64,000 nt of DNA from Mycolicibacterium sp. CH28 (GCF_004745805.1 NZ_SRLQ01000022.1:1-64000), one strand, 5' to 3'; shown: positions 1 to 11,251, numbered from the stretch's first letter. Numbers and translations: made by a program. The notes: generated by a model from the sequence alone, not told the origin.

Positions 1-356
1 CGCCGTACGGTGGACTCAGACACCTCGACGCCATGGTCGTCGCGCAGCCGCTGCGCGATGGTGGCCACCGTCACCGGCGCCTTCAGCTGACCGGTGATCC
101 ACTGGTGATGGGCCGCGATCAGCGGCCAGCTCAACGCCCGCGCCGCCGGGTCGACCAGCTCGGGAAACCACCGCCCGATCCGTGCCCGCCACACCTCCTC
201 ATCGAACTCCTCGTCCGGGCTGGGTTGCAGACCATCCGCCAACGCCGGGGCCAGATACTTGCGGATCGTCTTGCGGTCGATCCCCAATGCCTCGTTGATC
301 TGCACCTGGGATCGGCCAACGTTCCAATGCCGGAACATCTCCACGAAGTCAGTCAC
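1..356 (-). CDS. istA: IS21-family transposase IstA, N-terminal part (cut by window edge)
   Basis: Reading the minus strand from a GTG at 356 gives a continuous frame to the window edge, so the C-terminal part lies outside. The protein begins TDFVEMFRHWNVGRSQVQINE and continues with an HTH-like segment (ALGIDRKTIRKYLAPAL) and then VTVATIAQRLRDDHGVEVSE, typical of the IstA DNA-binding region. IstA is the DDE transposase of IS21 elements and works with the AAA+ helper IstB; neither the DDE core nor istB is in the window. A ribosome site (AGGAG, reverse complement of 367-371) lies about 10 nt before the GTG, which supports this start. No stop interrupts the visible part. Confidence 0.85.
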   Translation of the reverse strand, partial: MTDFVEMFRHWNVGRSQVQINEALGIDRKTIRKYLAPALADGLQPSPDEEFDEEVWRARIGRWFPELVDPAARALSWPLIAAHHQWITGQLKAPVTVATIAQRLRDDHGVEVSESTVR

Positions 357-465
357 GTTCCACGATCTCCTAGCCACCTCAGGCCCCTTCCAGGACCCCG
401 TGGCGGGGCACCTGAACGGAGCGAACCTGAGCAGCACCCCAACCCCCGGCGACACGCCCCAAGGG

Positions 466-545
466 GTGGGGAATTACGTGACGGCGGGTGGGGAATTACG
501 TGACGGACAACCCCTCAAACCTGGGGAATAACGTGACCGCTGACA
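466..545. repeat. Terminal repeats of the IS21-type element (transposase binding sites)
   Basis: The 19-nt motif GTGGGGAATTACGTGACGG occurs at 466-484 and again, identical, at 488-506. A diverged copy (CTGGGGAATAACGTGACCG) lies at 521-539, just inside the tip. IS21 elements carry multiple direct repeats at their ends for IstA binding, and this arrangement fits that pattern. Confidence 0.75.
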
Positions 546-753
546 GCCAAAGCGCTGATCGAATAAAGCGCACCTACGAGTCATCGAATGGGCTTCCCAT
601 ATTCCCCCAGTAGAAGCCGGATCAGCGACCGGCATGCGCGGCTGTATTGGGGGCTCCGAGGCAATCGATTTGGCCTCCGGAGTCCCCGGGTCGGGTTCAT
701 ATACGGATCACGGGACAGGATGGAACATTGAGAATTGCGATGAGGCAGAACAA

Positions 754-1626
754 GTGAGTACCTCCAACGAGCTCGATTCACCCGATGCGATTGCCATGTG
801 GATACGTCACCATCTCACCAAGGGGGAGGGAATGACGCGTCCATACAGGCGCAAGTGGGAGAACGGCGGTTGCGCCCCTGAAGCCTCCTTATGGAGTTGG
901 CCGTCGGACCGAGTCGCGACACTTGCGGCCGGGCTGGCTTCTCTTGGCCACCCTGTATTCGGTGCTGACAATGGCGTCATCGTGGAGGTGGCGGACAGCG
1001 TCGTTCGGATCTCGGCCGATCGTAGTGACCCCGGCCTTGGACCCCCTCGCGAGTACCTAGTTCAGGTCGTAGCCGGGCCCGTCAACTACGTAGGCGACTC
1101 GCCGGAGGTCATTGTTGAGCTGTTGCGCGGGCTCCGACTGCCTCCGCCGGAACGTCCTCAGGTCGATTTCGTTCAGATCGGCTTTCCGGGGCATGAGCGG
1201 GATGAAGTCACTTACGTCGGAAGCTGGCAGTGGGATGTGCACGGTGAGGCCCGCGGAGCGGAGTTCGTAGCCCGGGCGGCGGAGGCAACGATGAGCGCGA
1301 TTGAGGCGGCAGCCCAGGCGATTTCGACCGTAGTCACAGTTGGAGCTGAGACTGTCGCGATCGAGCGATTCGAGGATACGTTCTTCTCCAGGGAGGATCG
1401 CTACTCGTTGGGTCGCGACCTGAAGGCGGGTGGCTACTATGCGTCATTCCCAGTGGCTGCCCACATCATCGACTACGAGGAGTACTATCGACTCACGCTA
1501 GCCCAGTACCAGCAATTCATGGCTGATCACACCGCCGCACTCGAATTCATCAAATCGTGTCGTCGACGTGAGCGAGATGAACTTCTCATCCAAGGGCCTG
1601 GTTGGAACCGAGGCTCGCCGATCTAA
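754..1626 (+). CDS. Hypothetical protein, 290 aa, accessory
   Basis: The family is not recognised with certainty. The frame is open from upstream, but a GTG at 754 with GAGG about 8 nt before it is the best start; an ATG at 832 behind a G-rich stretch is an alternative. The last ~85 residues have a conserved-looking segment (FEDTFFSREDRYSLG, DYEEYYRLT, FIKSCRRRERDELLIQ, PGWNRGSP) that resembles, from memory, an uncharacterised actinobacterial hypothetical family. The middle carries an Ala-rich helical stretch. There is no signal peptide or membrane segment. The gene lies beside an IS21 end, and its codon use is less GC-biased than its neighbours, which suggests horizontal acquisition. The function is unknown. 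Confidence 0.6.
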   Translation: MSTSNELDSPDAIAMWIRHHLTKGEGMTRPYRRKWENGGCAPEASLWSWPSDRVATLAAGLASLGHPVFGADNGVIVEVADSVVRISADRSDPGLGPPREYLVQVVAGPVNYVGDSPEVIVELLRGLRLPPPERPQVDFVQIGFPGHERDEVTYVGSWQWDVHGEARGAEFVARAAEATMSAIEAAAQAISTVVTVGAETVAIERFEDTFFSREDRYSLGRDLKAGGYYASFPVAAHIIDYEEYYRLTLAQYQQFMADHTAALEFIKSCRRRERDELLIQGPGWNRGSPI

Positions 1627-2050
1627 GACGGTCGGGAAGAATACGACGAGACCGGATGGGCGTCTTCGCTGAAGAGACAGGCCTAAGCCACGTCGTACGT
1701 CTATATCTCGTGCGCTATCTGAGCTCCGACACCGACCTACTTGACGATGCGTTTGGCGACTGCGCTGGCTCCTGGGTGGGCGAGTCCGCGAAATCCTCAC
1801 TGAAACAATCAGGATAGATCCTGTCCGGACGGGCCTCACGCTGAGTGATGGCGGCAACGCAGTGATGGCCTTCATGGCCGAGCGCCGTTCTGGACTGTCG
1901 GCGGAAGCCTTGTCGACATTAGAAATCACCACACGTATCTGCTGCGACTGCCGCGCAGTGGCGGCATCTCGACCGACAGCATCTATACCCCAACTGATTT
2001 GAGCTCATGCGGGTGCCAACAATGCCCAGCCTGGTAGCACGCCCGCCAAC
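1627..2050. other. Stretch without a confident gene
   Basis: Nothing here is supported as an intact gene. A 53-codon plus-strand frame from an ATG at 1656 to 1817, and a different plus frame around 1815-2000, each look weakly protein-like over a short stretch. This could mean a decayed gene with a frameshift, but neither has a convincing start, ribosome site or recognisable motif. The stretch separates the orphan gene from the convergent 13E12-family gene. Confidence 0.4.
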
Positions 2051-3271
2051 TTAGTTGTCTGGTGGGTCTTTTGGTTGGAAGGGTTGGTACCACTTCCATT
2101 GGGCGGGTTCGCCGGTTGGTCCGGGGCAGGGTGGGACGTTGGGTGGGGGTTGTTTGGGTGGGCGCGCCAGGGACCGCGACACGAGTGGTTGGCCGTCTTC
2201 GTCGGTGATGGTGAGGTGGTAGGCGGGTCCGGTGATGGTGATCAGTCCGCGGTGGTGCGCCCGGTGGTGATACGGGCAGAGCAGCACGAGGTTGTGCAGC
2301 TCGGTAGGACCGCCGTCCTCCCAGTGCTGGATGTGGTGGGCGTGCAGGCCCCGGGTGGTGTTGCAGCCGGGGACGGCGCAGGTGGTGTCGCGGTGTTCCA
2401 GCGCGCGGCGTAGACGGCGGTTGATGGTGCGGGTGCTCCGCCCGGCGCCGAGGGGTTGTCCGTCGCGTTCGAACCAGACTTCGGCGGTGGCATCGCAGGT
2501 CAGGTATTGGCGGTCGGCATCCGATAGCAGCGGCCCCAGATGCAATGCGGCGACGCGGTCTTTGACGTCGAGGTGTACGACGACGGTGGTGCGGTGTCCG
2601 TGGGGGCGGCGGGCGGCCTCGGTGTCCCAGCCGGCCTCGACCAGGCTCATGAACGCGTCAACGGTGTTCGGCAACGGCGGCGCACTCTCCGAGGCGCCGT
2701 CACCATGATCGCGTTTCCAGTCGGCGATCAGCGCATCCAGATGGGATTGGACGGCAGCATCGAACGTGGCCGCCTCGTCATGAGGCAGGGTGATCTTCCA
2801 CCTGGTGACAGTGTCGTTGCAGGACTTGACGATCGAGCGCTGCGGCTCGGGCTCGGAGTCAGGTCGGGGTTCGAGTTTGACGGCGGTGCGTAGCTGGCTC
2901 ACGGTCGCGACGGAGGCGAGTTCGGCGTAGTGCTCGTCGGAGCCGTCGGCGGCGCGGGTGGCGATGACGCCGACCTGGTCGAGTGAGAGTCGTCCTTCGC
3001 GCATGCCTTGGGTGCAGCGGGGGAATTGTGCACTGCGGTGGGCGATGGCGGCGATGGTGTGTGCGTTGGTGGTTGAGGTGCCGAGTCGCCATGCCACGAG
3101 GGCGGGGATTGAGCGTGCGCCGGTGGCGCCCCAGTTCCCGTCGTGGTCGATCTGGGCGACGATTTCCACGATGCGGCCGTCGATGGCGTTGCGTTGGCCG
3201 GCCAATTCCGCCAACTCCTCGAACAACACCTCAAGGCGCTCCTTGGAACTGAGCACGGCCGTCGAGGACAT
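2051..3271 (-). CDS. 13E12 repeat family protein (DUF222 + HNH endonuclease domain)
   Basis: The 406-aa product has an N-terminal helical DUF222 region (about residues 1-270) and a C-terminal HNH nuclease-like domain. The HNH part shows CAVPGC, HAHHIQHWEDGG, NLVLLCPYHHR and a trailing His-rich segment (about residues 300-360), which supply the catalytic His and the zinc ligands. This is the multi-copy mycobacterial REP13E12 family, whose members often carry phage attachment sites; their cellular role is not established. The tail is Pro-rich. The start ATG at 3271 is the first in frame. The gene is not part of the conserved neighbourhood and is likely an accessory insertion. Confidence 0.85.
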   Translation of the reverse strand: MSSTAVLSSKERLEVLFEELAELAGQRNAIDGRIVEIVAQIDHDGNWGATGARSIPALVAWRLGTSTTNAHTIAAIAHRSAQFPRCTQGMREGRLSLDQVGVIATRAADGSDEHYAELASVATVSQLRTAVKLEPRPDSEPEPQRSIVKSCNDTVTRWKITLPHDEAATFDAAVQSHLDALIADWKRDHGDGASESAPPLPNTVDAFMSLVEAGWDTEAARRPHGHRTTVVVHLDVKDRVAALHLGPLLSDADRQYLTCDATAEVWFERDGQPLGAGRSTRTINRRLRRALEHRDTTCAVPGCNTTRGLHAHHIQHWEDGGPTELHNLVLLCPYHHRAHHRGLITITGPAYHLTITDEDGQPLVSRSLARPPKQPPPNVPPCPGPTGEPAQWKWYQPFQPKDPPDN

Positions 3272-3700
3272 GACCCCATCATGACAGCAGGGTCCGACAA
3301 AAACTGACCGCTCTCAGGTGACGAAAGAGCCGCTCCGCAAACACCTCCGGATGTTTCCCGGTGCATGAAGTGCCCACCGCTTGCTTCCTCAATAAACCAC
3401 GAGCCCGAGAACATCCGCGTAGTCCGACGGTAGTCCGCGCCCTCGACGACGGCGATGGGACCGACGAGAGCATGAAAATAACAGCAATAGCCGAACGTCG
3501 CGCCCATGCTCCGAGATCCGCGGCAACTTCTGCCCCGCGAAATAGCCTGCACCCCAAAGCATCTGCGATGGCCGCTTCGATACCGCCGGACGCGGAACGG
3601 CAACCGCGGGCAGCATGGGAACCGCCAACCCCCGATCACCCGGCCCGGCCCCTGTGGACAGACGAAGCACCCCGGCGCAGGCAAGGCCCACACTGACACG
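3272..3700. other. Intergenic stretch between divergent 13E12 gene and comF-like gene
   Basis: No gene is supported in this 429-nt stretch on either strand. Short frames are present, but they lack ribosome sites and recognisable motifs. It must hold the promoters of the two divergent genes, but no convincing -10/-35 pair was identified. Confidence 0.4.
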
Positions 3701-4330
3701 ATGCTCGACCTCGTCCTGCCGCGTGAGTGCGGTGGCTGCGGTGCGCCGTCGACGACGTGGTGCGCGGCCTGCGCCGCCATCCTCACAGTCCACGATGACG
3801 AGCCGCACGTGGTCACTCCGCGCATCGACCCGGGCGTGCCCGTCTTCGCCCTCGGCCGCTACGCCGGCGCGCGGCGCCAAGCCATCGTCGCGGTCAAGGA
3901 GCACGGCCGTCGCGACCTCGTCGCTCCGCTGGCCCAGGTGCTGGCCGTGGGCATCCACCACCTGATCAGCTGGGGCATCCTCGACACGCCGGTCACCGTC
4001 GTCCCGGCGCCCACCCGAGCCTCGGCGGCCCGCCGGCGCGGGGGAGACCCAGTCCGCCGCATCGCCGCCGAAGCTACTCGCGACCACCCCGACATCGCCG
4101 TCACCCAGGCGCTGCGTACGCGCGCTTTCGTCCGGGACTCGGTCGGCCTCACCAGCGCCGACCGTGAGCGCAACCTCGCCGGCCGGATCAAGCTGATCCG
4201 CCCGGTACGCGGCGAGGTTCTGCTTGTCGACGACATCGTCACCACCGGGGCTACCGCCCGCGAATCGGTGCGAATTCTGGAGGTAGGAGGGGCGAAAGTG
4301 ACCGCTGTGTTGACCCTCGCGCACGCCTGA
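3701..4330 (+). CDS. ComF family phosphoribosyltransferase-like protein
   Basis: The 209-aa protein starts with a short zinc-ribbon-like segment (ECGGCG near residue 8, WCAAC near 18) and ends with a type I phosphoribosyltransferase domain. The PRPP-binding loop VLLVDDIVTTGAT is at about residues 172-185. ComF proteins are linked to DNA uptake in competent bacteria and are of unknown role in mycobacteria. The open frame extends upstream, but the ATG at 3701 begins the family-typical LDLVLPREC sequence. It is the homologue of M. tuberculosis Rv3242c and precedes hpf and secA1 as in other mycobacteria. Confidence 0.85.
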   Translation: MLDLVLPRECGGCGAPSTTWCAACAAILTVHDDEPHVVTPRIDPGVPVFALGRYAGARRQAIVAVKEHGRRDLVAPLAQVLAVGIHHLISWGILDTPVTVVPAPTRASAARRRGGDPVRRIAAEATRDHPDIAVTQALRTRAFVRDSVGLTSADRERNLAGRIKLIRPVRGEVLLVDDIVTTGATARESVRILEVGGAKVTAVLTLAHA

Positions 4331-4626
4331 CCAGGTGGGGTCCTTGGTCCTTGTAACAGGGGGCGAAAGAACTGGAAACAGGTGTGGCAAAAAGGTGGCA
4401 CGGGTCCATGAACAACGACTACCTTCGGAGCCAACACGCCGTGAACACATCACGGGGGCGGCCTAGACCACAGGCCCGCCACTTCGCCGACAACGGTAGG
4501 AGGTGAGGTTCTTCGACTCCTGGCGCCGGCAAGTGAAGTCTCGTGCCCAACCTGTCGGCGCAACTATCGAAGGCAGGCAGGCACGCCCAAGTGCGTGCAA
4601 CCCGTAACAGAAACGAGTTGTCAAGC
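4331..4626. other. Region upstream of hpf
   Basis: This ~300-nt stretch carries no protein gene of its own. It contains a strong purine ribosome-site-like run (TAGGAGGTGAGG near 4497-4508) not placed for the chosen hpf start, so either a longer hpf leader or a small upstream reading frame from the GTG at 4503 is possible. Another in-frame upstream GTG for hpf lies at 4543. Confidence 0.35.
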
Positions 4627-5289
4627 ATGTCAATCGAATCCGTGAACTCTGACCAGTTGCTGACTGACGATGACGAGACTGCCAACGCCGAGGTTCAGGT
4701 GTGCGGTCGTAACGTCGAGATCCCCGATCACTACCGCGTCTACGTCGCGCAGAAGCTCGCTCGCCTCGAGCGGTTCGACCGCTCGATCTACCGGTTCGAC
4801 GTCGAGCTCGAGCATGAACGCAACCGGCGCCAGCGCAAGAACTGTCAGCATGTCGAGATCACCGCACGGGGGCGAGGCCCGGTTGCACGGGGGGAAGCCT
4901 GCGCCGAGAGCTTCTATGGCGCCTTCGAGGCGGCCGTCCACAAACTCGAGAACCGGCTGCGCCGCACCAAGGACCGGCGCAAGGTTCACTACGGCGACAA
5001 GAGGCCGGTATCGCTGCACGAGGCCACCGCGGTCACAGCGGTCGATTTCACCGAGGCGTTCAAGCCCGAGTCGTCCGCACCGTCCGCGCCCGTCATCGAC
5101 GACCACGAACCCGGCCGCATCGTGCGCACCAAGGACCATCCGGCCAAGCCGATGACCGTCGACGATGCGCTCTACGAGATGGAGCTGGTCGGCCACGATT
5201 TCTTCTTGTTCCAGGACAAGGAGACCGATCGTGCGTCGGTCGTCTACCGCCGTCACGCCTACGACTACGGGTTGATCAGACTGGCCTGA
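4627..5289 (+). CDS. hpf: Long-form ribosome hibernation promoting factor (HPF/RafH-like)
   Basis: The 220-aa protein has an N-terminal S30AE ribosome-binding domain (about residues 18-120; VQVCGRNVEIPDHYRVYV, then the basic RRTKDRRK). A linker follows, then the conserved C-terminal dimerisation domain (about residues 170-220; PMTVDDALYEMELVGHDFF, YRRHAYDYGLIRL). Long HPFs silence 70S ribosomes in stationary phase or hypoxia by promoting dimers or inactive monomers. The ATG at 4627 was preferred over an upstream GTG at 4543 because the extra 28 residues look non-conserved. It lies directly before secA1, as in M. tuberculosis (Rv3241c). Confidence 0.9.
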   Translation: MSIESVNSDQLLTDDDETANAEVQVCGRNVEIPDHYRVYVAQKLARLERFDRSIYRFDVELEHERNRRQRKNCQHVEITARGRGPVARGEACAESFYGAFEAAVHKLENRLRRTKDRRKVHYGDKRPVSLHEATAVTAVDFTEAFKPESSAPSAPVIDDHEPGRIVRTKDHPAKPMTVDDALYEMELVGHDFFLFQDKETDRASVVYRRHAYDYGLIRLA

Positions 5290-5322
5290 TCGCCGCTGAC
5301 AGGGCTCGACCAGCGCGTCACC

Positions 5323-5328
5323 TAGGAT
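5323..5328 (+). promoter_or_regulatory. Possible -10 element of secA1
   Basis: TAGGAT lies about 60 nt before the secA1 GTG, in the only intergenic space between hpf and secA1. No convincing -35 was found at the usual spacing. Confidence 0.3.
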
Positions 5329-5389
5329 GGAGGGCGCTCACGCCTCCAATCCACGAGGGAACTCCCTCTTATAAGTTCCAGGGGAACAC

Positions 5390-8169
<2,780 letters not shown>

Positions 8170-8176
<7 letters not shown>

Positions 8177-8298
8177 GCGACGATGCGGCGCAGCGAAGCG
8201 AGCCGCTGAGGAGCCTGACAATCTGACCCGGTTAGGCGACGATGCGGCGCAGCGAAGCGAGCCGCTGAGGAGCCTGACAATCTGACCCGGTTAGGCGA
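8170..8298. repeat. 59-bp tandem repeat (2.2 copies) after secA1
   Basis: Two full identical 59-bp units begin at 8171 and 8230, and a third partial unit runs from 8289 until the sequence diverges at 8299. The first unit starts inside the last codons of secA1, so the TAG stop is part of the repeat. Each unit has a potential hairpin (GCGGC...GCCGC) flanked by CGACGAT and GAGGAG. A related tandem repeat lies at 40776-40861. Confidence 0.85.
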
Positions 8299-8311
8299 GG
8301 ACGCACATCGG

Positions 8312-8779
8312 TCAGCCGATGTGCAGGGCGACCACCTGCCAGCGCACCCCGCTCGGGGTGGCCACCTGCTCGACCCGGCAGGCCAGGGCATGCACCCGCT
8401 CACCCCGGGTGTAGGTCGCAGCCACTTCGGCGGCATTCCCGTCCGCCCCGATCGGCTGCACCCGCATCCGGCGTAGCCGCGCGGTTCCCTGCCCCTCATG
8501 CTGGGCGACCGCGGGCAGCAGCGAGTCCACCAATCCGCTGGCCAGTAGTGGGCGCAACTGCGCCAGTGGCCGACGTCGGTCGATGACCTCGAGCACCCGC
8601 CGCAGTGCCGCGTCGGCGAATCCGCCGGCGGCGCGAAGCGGCGGTGGCTCGGTGGGCGGGGGTGCGGGCTGCCGCGGCGGGTTGGCGGCCCTGGGCCGTA
8701 GCAGGTGAACCCGGCCGGGCGCGGTGCGCACCATGGGGGGCTCGTAGTCGACGACGGGGACGACGCAGGGCATGGGCAT
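8312..8779 (-). CDS. Rv3235-like conserved hypothetical protein
   Basis: The 155-aa protein has a disordered Pro/Arg-rich N-terminal third. A C-terminal domain follows (LRRVLEVIDRRRPLAQLRPLL, RLRRMRVQPIG, ERVHALACRVE, RWQVVALHIG) that matches the Rv3235 family from memory. That family carries what is often called a Rv3235/DUF6459-type region found near secA genes in Actinobacteria. The start was set at the ATG at 8779, where the family-like PVVDYEP sequence begins; an upstream ATG at 8839 is possible. It is divergent from the acyltransferase gene. The function is unknown. Confidence 0.75.
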   Translation of the reverse strand: MPMPCVVPVVDYEPPMVRTAPGRVHLLRPRAANPPRQPAPPPTEPPPLRAAGGFADAALRRVLEVIDRRRPLAQLRPLLASGLVDSLLPAVAQHEGQGTARLRRMRVQPIGADGNAAEVAATYTRGERVHALACRVEQVATPSGVRWQVVALHIG

Positions 8780-8950
8780 TCTCCGGTGATCGGTCGGCAG
8801 GGGACCGGCCGCCGGAGAGGAGCGAGCCGATGGCGACATGATGGCACACTCGCCCCGTTCCGCGTGTGCACCCGTGATGCGGTACCTGGGATCCGGCAGT
8901 TACCGTGTCGAGACGGGGTCGGGTGCGACGACGAGGGGAATATCGCGACG

Positions 8951-10360
8951 ATGGTGACTCGGTTGTCAGCATCTGATGCGTCGTTCTATCACTTGGAGAA
9001 CACCTCGACCCCGATGTACGTCGGCTCCCTGTCGATCCTGCGCAAACCTCGGGCCGGCCTCAGCTACGACACCTTGCTGGAGACCGTCGAGCACCGGCTG
9101 CCCCAGATCCGGCGCTACCGTCAGAAGGTCCGCGAAGTCACGTTCGGGCTGGCACGGCCGGTGTGGGTCGACGATCCCGATTTCGACATCACCTATCACG
9201 TGCGGCGCTCGGCGCTCCCGTCGCCGGGTAGCGACGCCCAACTGCACGAGCTCATCGCCCGGCTGGGTTCGCGACCGCTGGACCGGTCCCGGCCGTTGTG
9301 GGAGATGTATCTGATCGAGGGCCTGGCCAAGAATCGGCTCGCGATCTACACCAAGTCTCATCAGGCGCTGGTCAACGGGATGACGGCACTAGAGATCGGC
9401 CATGTGATCGCCGACCGCACCCAGAAGCCGCCGGCGTTCGGTGAGGACATTTGGATCCCGGGCCGCGAGCCCACCAACGGCCAGCTGCTGTTCGGCGCGG
9501 TCGGGGAATGGTTGGCGCGGCCGGGCATGCAGTTGCAGGCGGTGCGCTCGACGATCGGCGAGGTCGTGACCAACAGCGGTGAACTGGTCGAACTCGCGCG
9601 CCGGGTTACCGACGTCGCGCGCACCGTCGCCCGGGGCACCGCACCCGACAGCCCGCTGAACACGAAGGTGTCGCGCAACCGCCGGTTCACCGTGGCCACT
9701 CGGCCGCTGGCCGACTATCGGCAGGTGCGGTCGCGCTACGACTGCGATATCAACGACGTGGTGCTGGCCGTGATCGCCGGGGCCTTGCGCAACTGGCTGC
9801 TGTCGCGGGGCGAGCCGGTCACCACGAGCCTGACCGTGCGGGCGATGGCGCCCACGTCGGTGTACCCCGAAGCGGACCTGGAGTCCACCGGTCCCGGCCA
9901 GGCCATCAGCGAGGTGGCCCCCTTTCTGGTCGACCTGCCGGTGGGGGAGGGAAATGCAGTGGTGCGGCTGTCCCAGATCGCCCACGCCACCGAGTCGCAT
10001 TCGGCGGCGGCCAGTCTGGTGGATGCCCGCACGATCGTGACGCTGTCCGGGTTCGCGCCGCCGACGCTGCACGCGATGGGCACCCGGGTGGCCACCCAGT
10101 TCTCCGCGCGCCAGTTCAATCTGTTGATCACCAACGTGCCTGGGCCGCAGTCGCAGATGTACGTGGCCGGCGCCAAGCTGCTGGAGACCTATGCGGTTCC
10201 GCCGCTGCTGCACGACCAGGTGCTGGCCATCGGAGTGACGTCGTATTGCGGCAAGCTGTATTTCGGGATCAACGCCGACCGGGACGCGATGAGCGATGTC
10301 GATGTGTTGCCGTCGCTGCTGGCCGAATCGCTCGAGGAACTGCTCGAAGCCGCTCAGTAG
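8951..10360 (+). CDS. Wax ester synthase/diacylglycerol acyltransferase family protein (Tgs3-like)
   Basis: The 469-aa protein has the WS/DGAT layout: an N-terminal acyl-CoA binding half beginning TRLSASDASFYHLENTSTPM, and a C-terminal WS_DGAT_C half (NDVVLAVIAGALRNWL, NLLITNVPGP, YCGKLYFGI). These enzymes make triacylglycerol or wax esters from acyl-CoA. The catalytic HHxxxDG motif is altered here to H137-Q-A-L-V-N142-G, so activity is uncertain. In M. tuberculosis H37Rv the homologous region is annotated as two genes (Rv3233c/Rv3234c); here it is one intact frame. The ATG at 8951 was chosen for the conserved start of the family; longer upstream reading is non-conserved. Confidence 0.88.
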   Translation: MVTRLSASDASFYHLENTSTPMYVGSLSILRKPRAGLSYDTLLETVEHRLPQIRRYRQKVREVTFGLARPVWVDDPDFDITYHVRRSALPSPGSDAQLHELIARLGSRPLDRSRPLWEMYLIEGLAKNRLAIYTKSHQALVNGMTALEIGHVIADRTQKPPAFGEDIWIPGREPTNGQLLFGAVGEWLARPGMQLQAVRSTIGEVVTNSGELVELARRVTDVARTVARGTAPDSPLNTKVSRNRRFTVATRPLADYRQVRSRYDCDINDVVLAVIAGALRNWLLSRGEPVTTSLTVRAMAPTSVYPEADLESTGPGQAISEVAPFLVDLPVGEGNAVVRLSQIAHATESHSAAASLVDARTIVTLSGFAPPTLHAMGTRVATQFSARQFNLLITNVPGPQSQMYVAGAKLLETYAVPPLLHDQVLAIGVTSYCGKLYFGINADRDAMSDVDVLPSLLAESLEELLEAAQ

Positions 10361-10363
10361 AAG

Positions 10364-10369
10364 TACTAT
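10364..10369 (+). promoter_or_regulatory. Leaderless-type -10 element of ppk2
   Basis: TACTAT ends 6 nt before the ppk2 ATG, with no ribosome site in the 15-nt gap after the upstream stop codon. This is the usual geometry of a mycobacterial leaderless start. Confidence 0.6.
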
Positions 10370-10375
10370 TCGGCG

Positions 10376-11242
10376 ATGGGTAAGGCCAGCTCCAACGGTG
10401 ACGCGCCGGACGATGCCGTGACCAAGATTAACCGCAAGATTCCCAACGGCATCTACAACGCCGAATTGTTTCGGCTGCAAACCGAATTGGTGAAGTTGCA
10501 GGAGTGGGTCAAGGCCACCGGGGCGCGCGTCGTGGTGATCTTCGAGGGTCGCGATGCCGCAGGCAAGGGCGGCACGATCAAGCGCATCACCGAGTACCTC
10601 AGCCCCCGCGTCGCGCGGATCGCCGCGTTGCCGGCGCCCACCGAGCGCGAACGGGGCCAGTGGTACTACCAGCGCTACATCGAGCACCTGCCGGCCCGCG
10701 GGGAGATCGTGCTGTTCGACCGGTCCTGGTACAACCGTGCCGGTGTCGAGCTGGTGATGGGGTTCTGCACCCCGCAGGAGCACACCCGGTTCCTGCGCCA
10801 GACCCCGATCTTCGAGCAGATGCTCATCGACGACGGGATCATCGTGCGTAAGTACTGGTTCTCGGTGTCCGACGACGAACAGCTGCGCCGGTTCAAGTCC
10901 CGCCGCAACGACCCGCTGCGGCGCTGGAAGCTCTCGCCAATGGACCTGGAGTCGGTATACCGCTGGGAGGAGTACTCGCGGGCCAAGGACCAGATGATGG
11001 TGCACACCGACACCCCGGCCAGCCCGTGGTTCGTGGTGGAGTCCGACAGCAAGAAGCATGCGCGGCTGAACATGATCGCCCACCTGCTGGGCAGCATCGA
11101 CTACGAGGAGGTCGAGCACCCCAAGGTCGACCTGCCCAAGCGACCGCTGCTGGGCAACTATCACCGGCCGCCGCGTGAGCTGTCGACCTACGTCGACGAC
11201 TACGTCTCGACCCTGCTCGGGGATCCTGAGAACGGCGGCTAA
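10376..11242 (+). CDS. ppk2: Polyphosphate kinase 2
   Basis: The 288-aa protein transfers phosphate between polyphosphate and nucleoside diphosphates; the mycobacterial enzyme mainly makes GTP or ATP. Walker A (EGRDAAGKGG) is at about residues 57-66, followed by a lid region (RGQWYYQRYIEHLP) and Walker B (LFDRSWYNRAGVE, about 113-125). It is a single-domain, class I-type PPK2 of the expected length. It is the homologue of Rv3232c and probably has its own leaderless promoter; its stop TAA overlaps the -10 of the next gene. Confidence 0.95.
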   Translation: MGKASSNGDAPDDAVTKINRKIPNGIYNAELFRLQTELVKLQEWVKATGARVVVIFEGRDAAGKGGTIKRITEYLSPRVARIAALPAPTERERGQWYYQRYIEHLPARGEIVLFDRSWYNRAGVELVMGFCTPQEHTRFLRQTPIFEQMLIDDGIIVRKYWFSVSDDEQLRRFKSRRNDPLRRWKLSPMDLESVYRWEEYSRAKDQMMVHTDTPASPWFVVESDSKKHARLNMIAHLLGSIDYEEVEHPKVDLPKRPLLGNYHRPPRELSTYVDDYVSTLLGDPENGG

Positions 11243-11245
11243 TCT
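11240..11245 (+). promoter_or_regulatory. Leaderless-type -10 element of the DUF6912 gene
   Basis: TAATCT begins in the ppk2 stop codon and ends 6 nt before the next ATG at 11252, with no ribosome site between. Confidence 0.55.
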
Positions 11246-11251
11246 GCGTGG

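Larger units (their letters stand above)
1..545. mobile_element. IS21-type insertion sequence, one end only
   Basis: The element holds the istA 5' part and a roughly 190-bp terminal region. Its outer end is placed at 545 because the sequence there, read inward, starts TGTCA and continues into the repeated motif described in the next entry, as expected of IS21 ends. The other end, istB and the target duplication are outside the window, so the boundary is inferred from one side only. Confidence 0.7.

Noticed and set aside
1498..1932. 144-codon minus-strand frame overlapping the orphan gene 3' end
   Set aside because: It overlaps a better-supported plus-strand gene and shows no motif; treated as a shadow.
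3361..3696. 111-codon plus-strand frame before comF
   Set aside because: It has no ribosome site, no recognisable motif and a low-complexity Arg/Pro-rich end; it is likely intergenic sequence.
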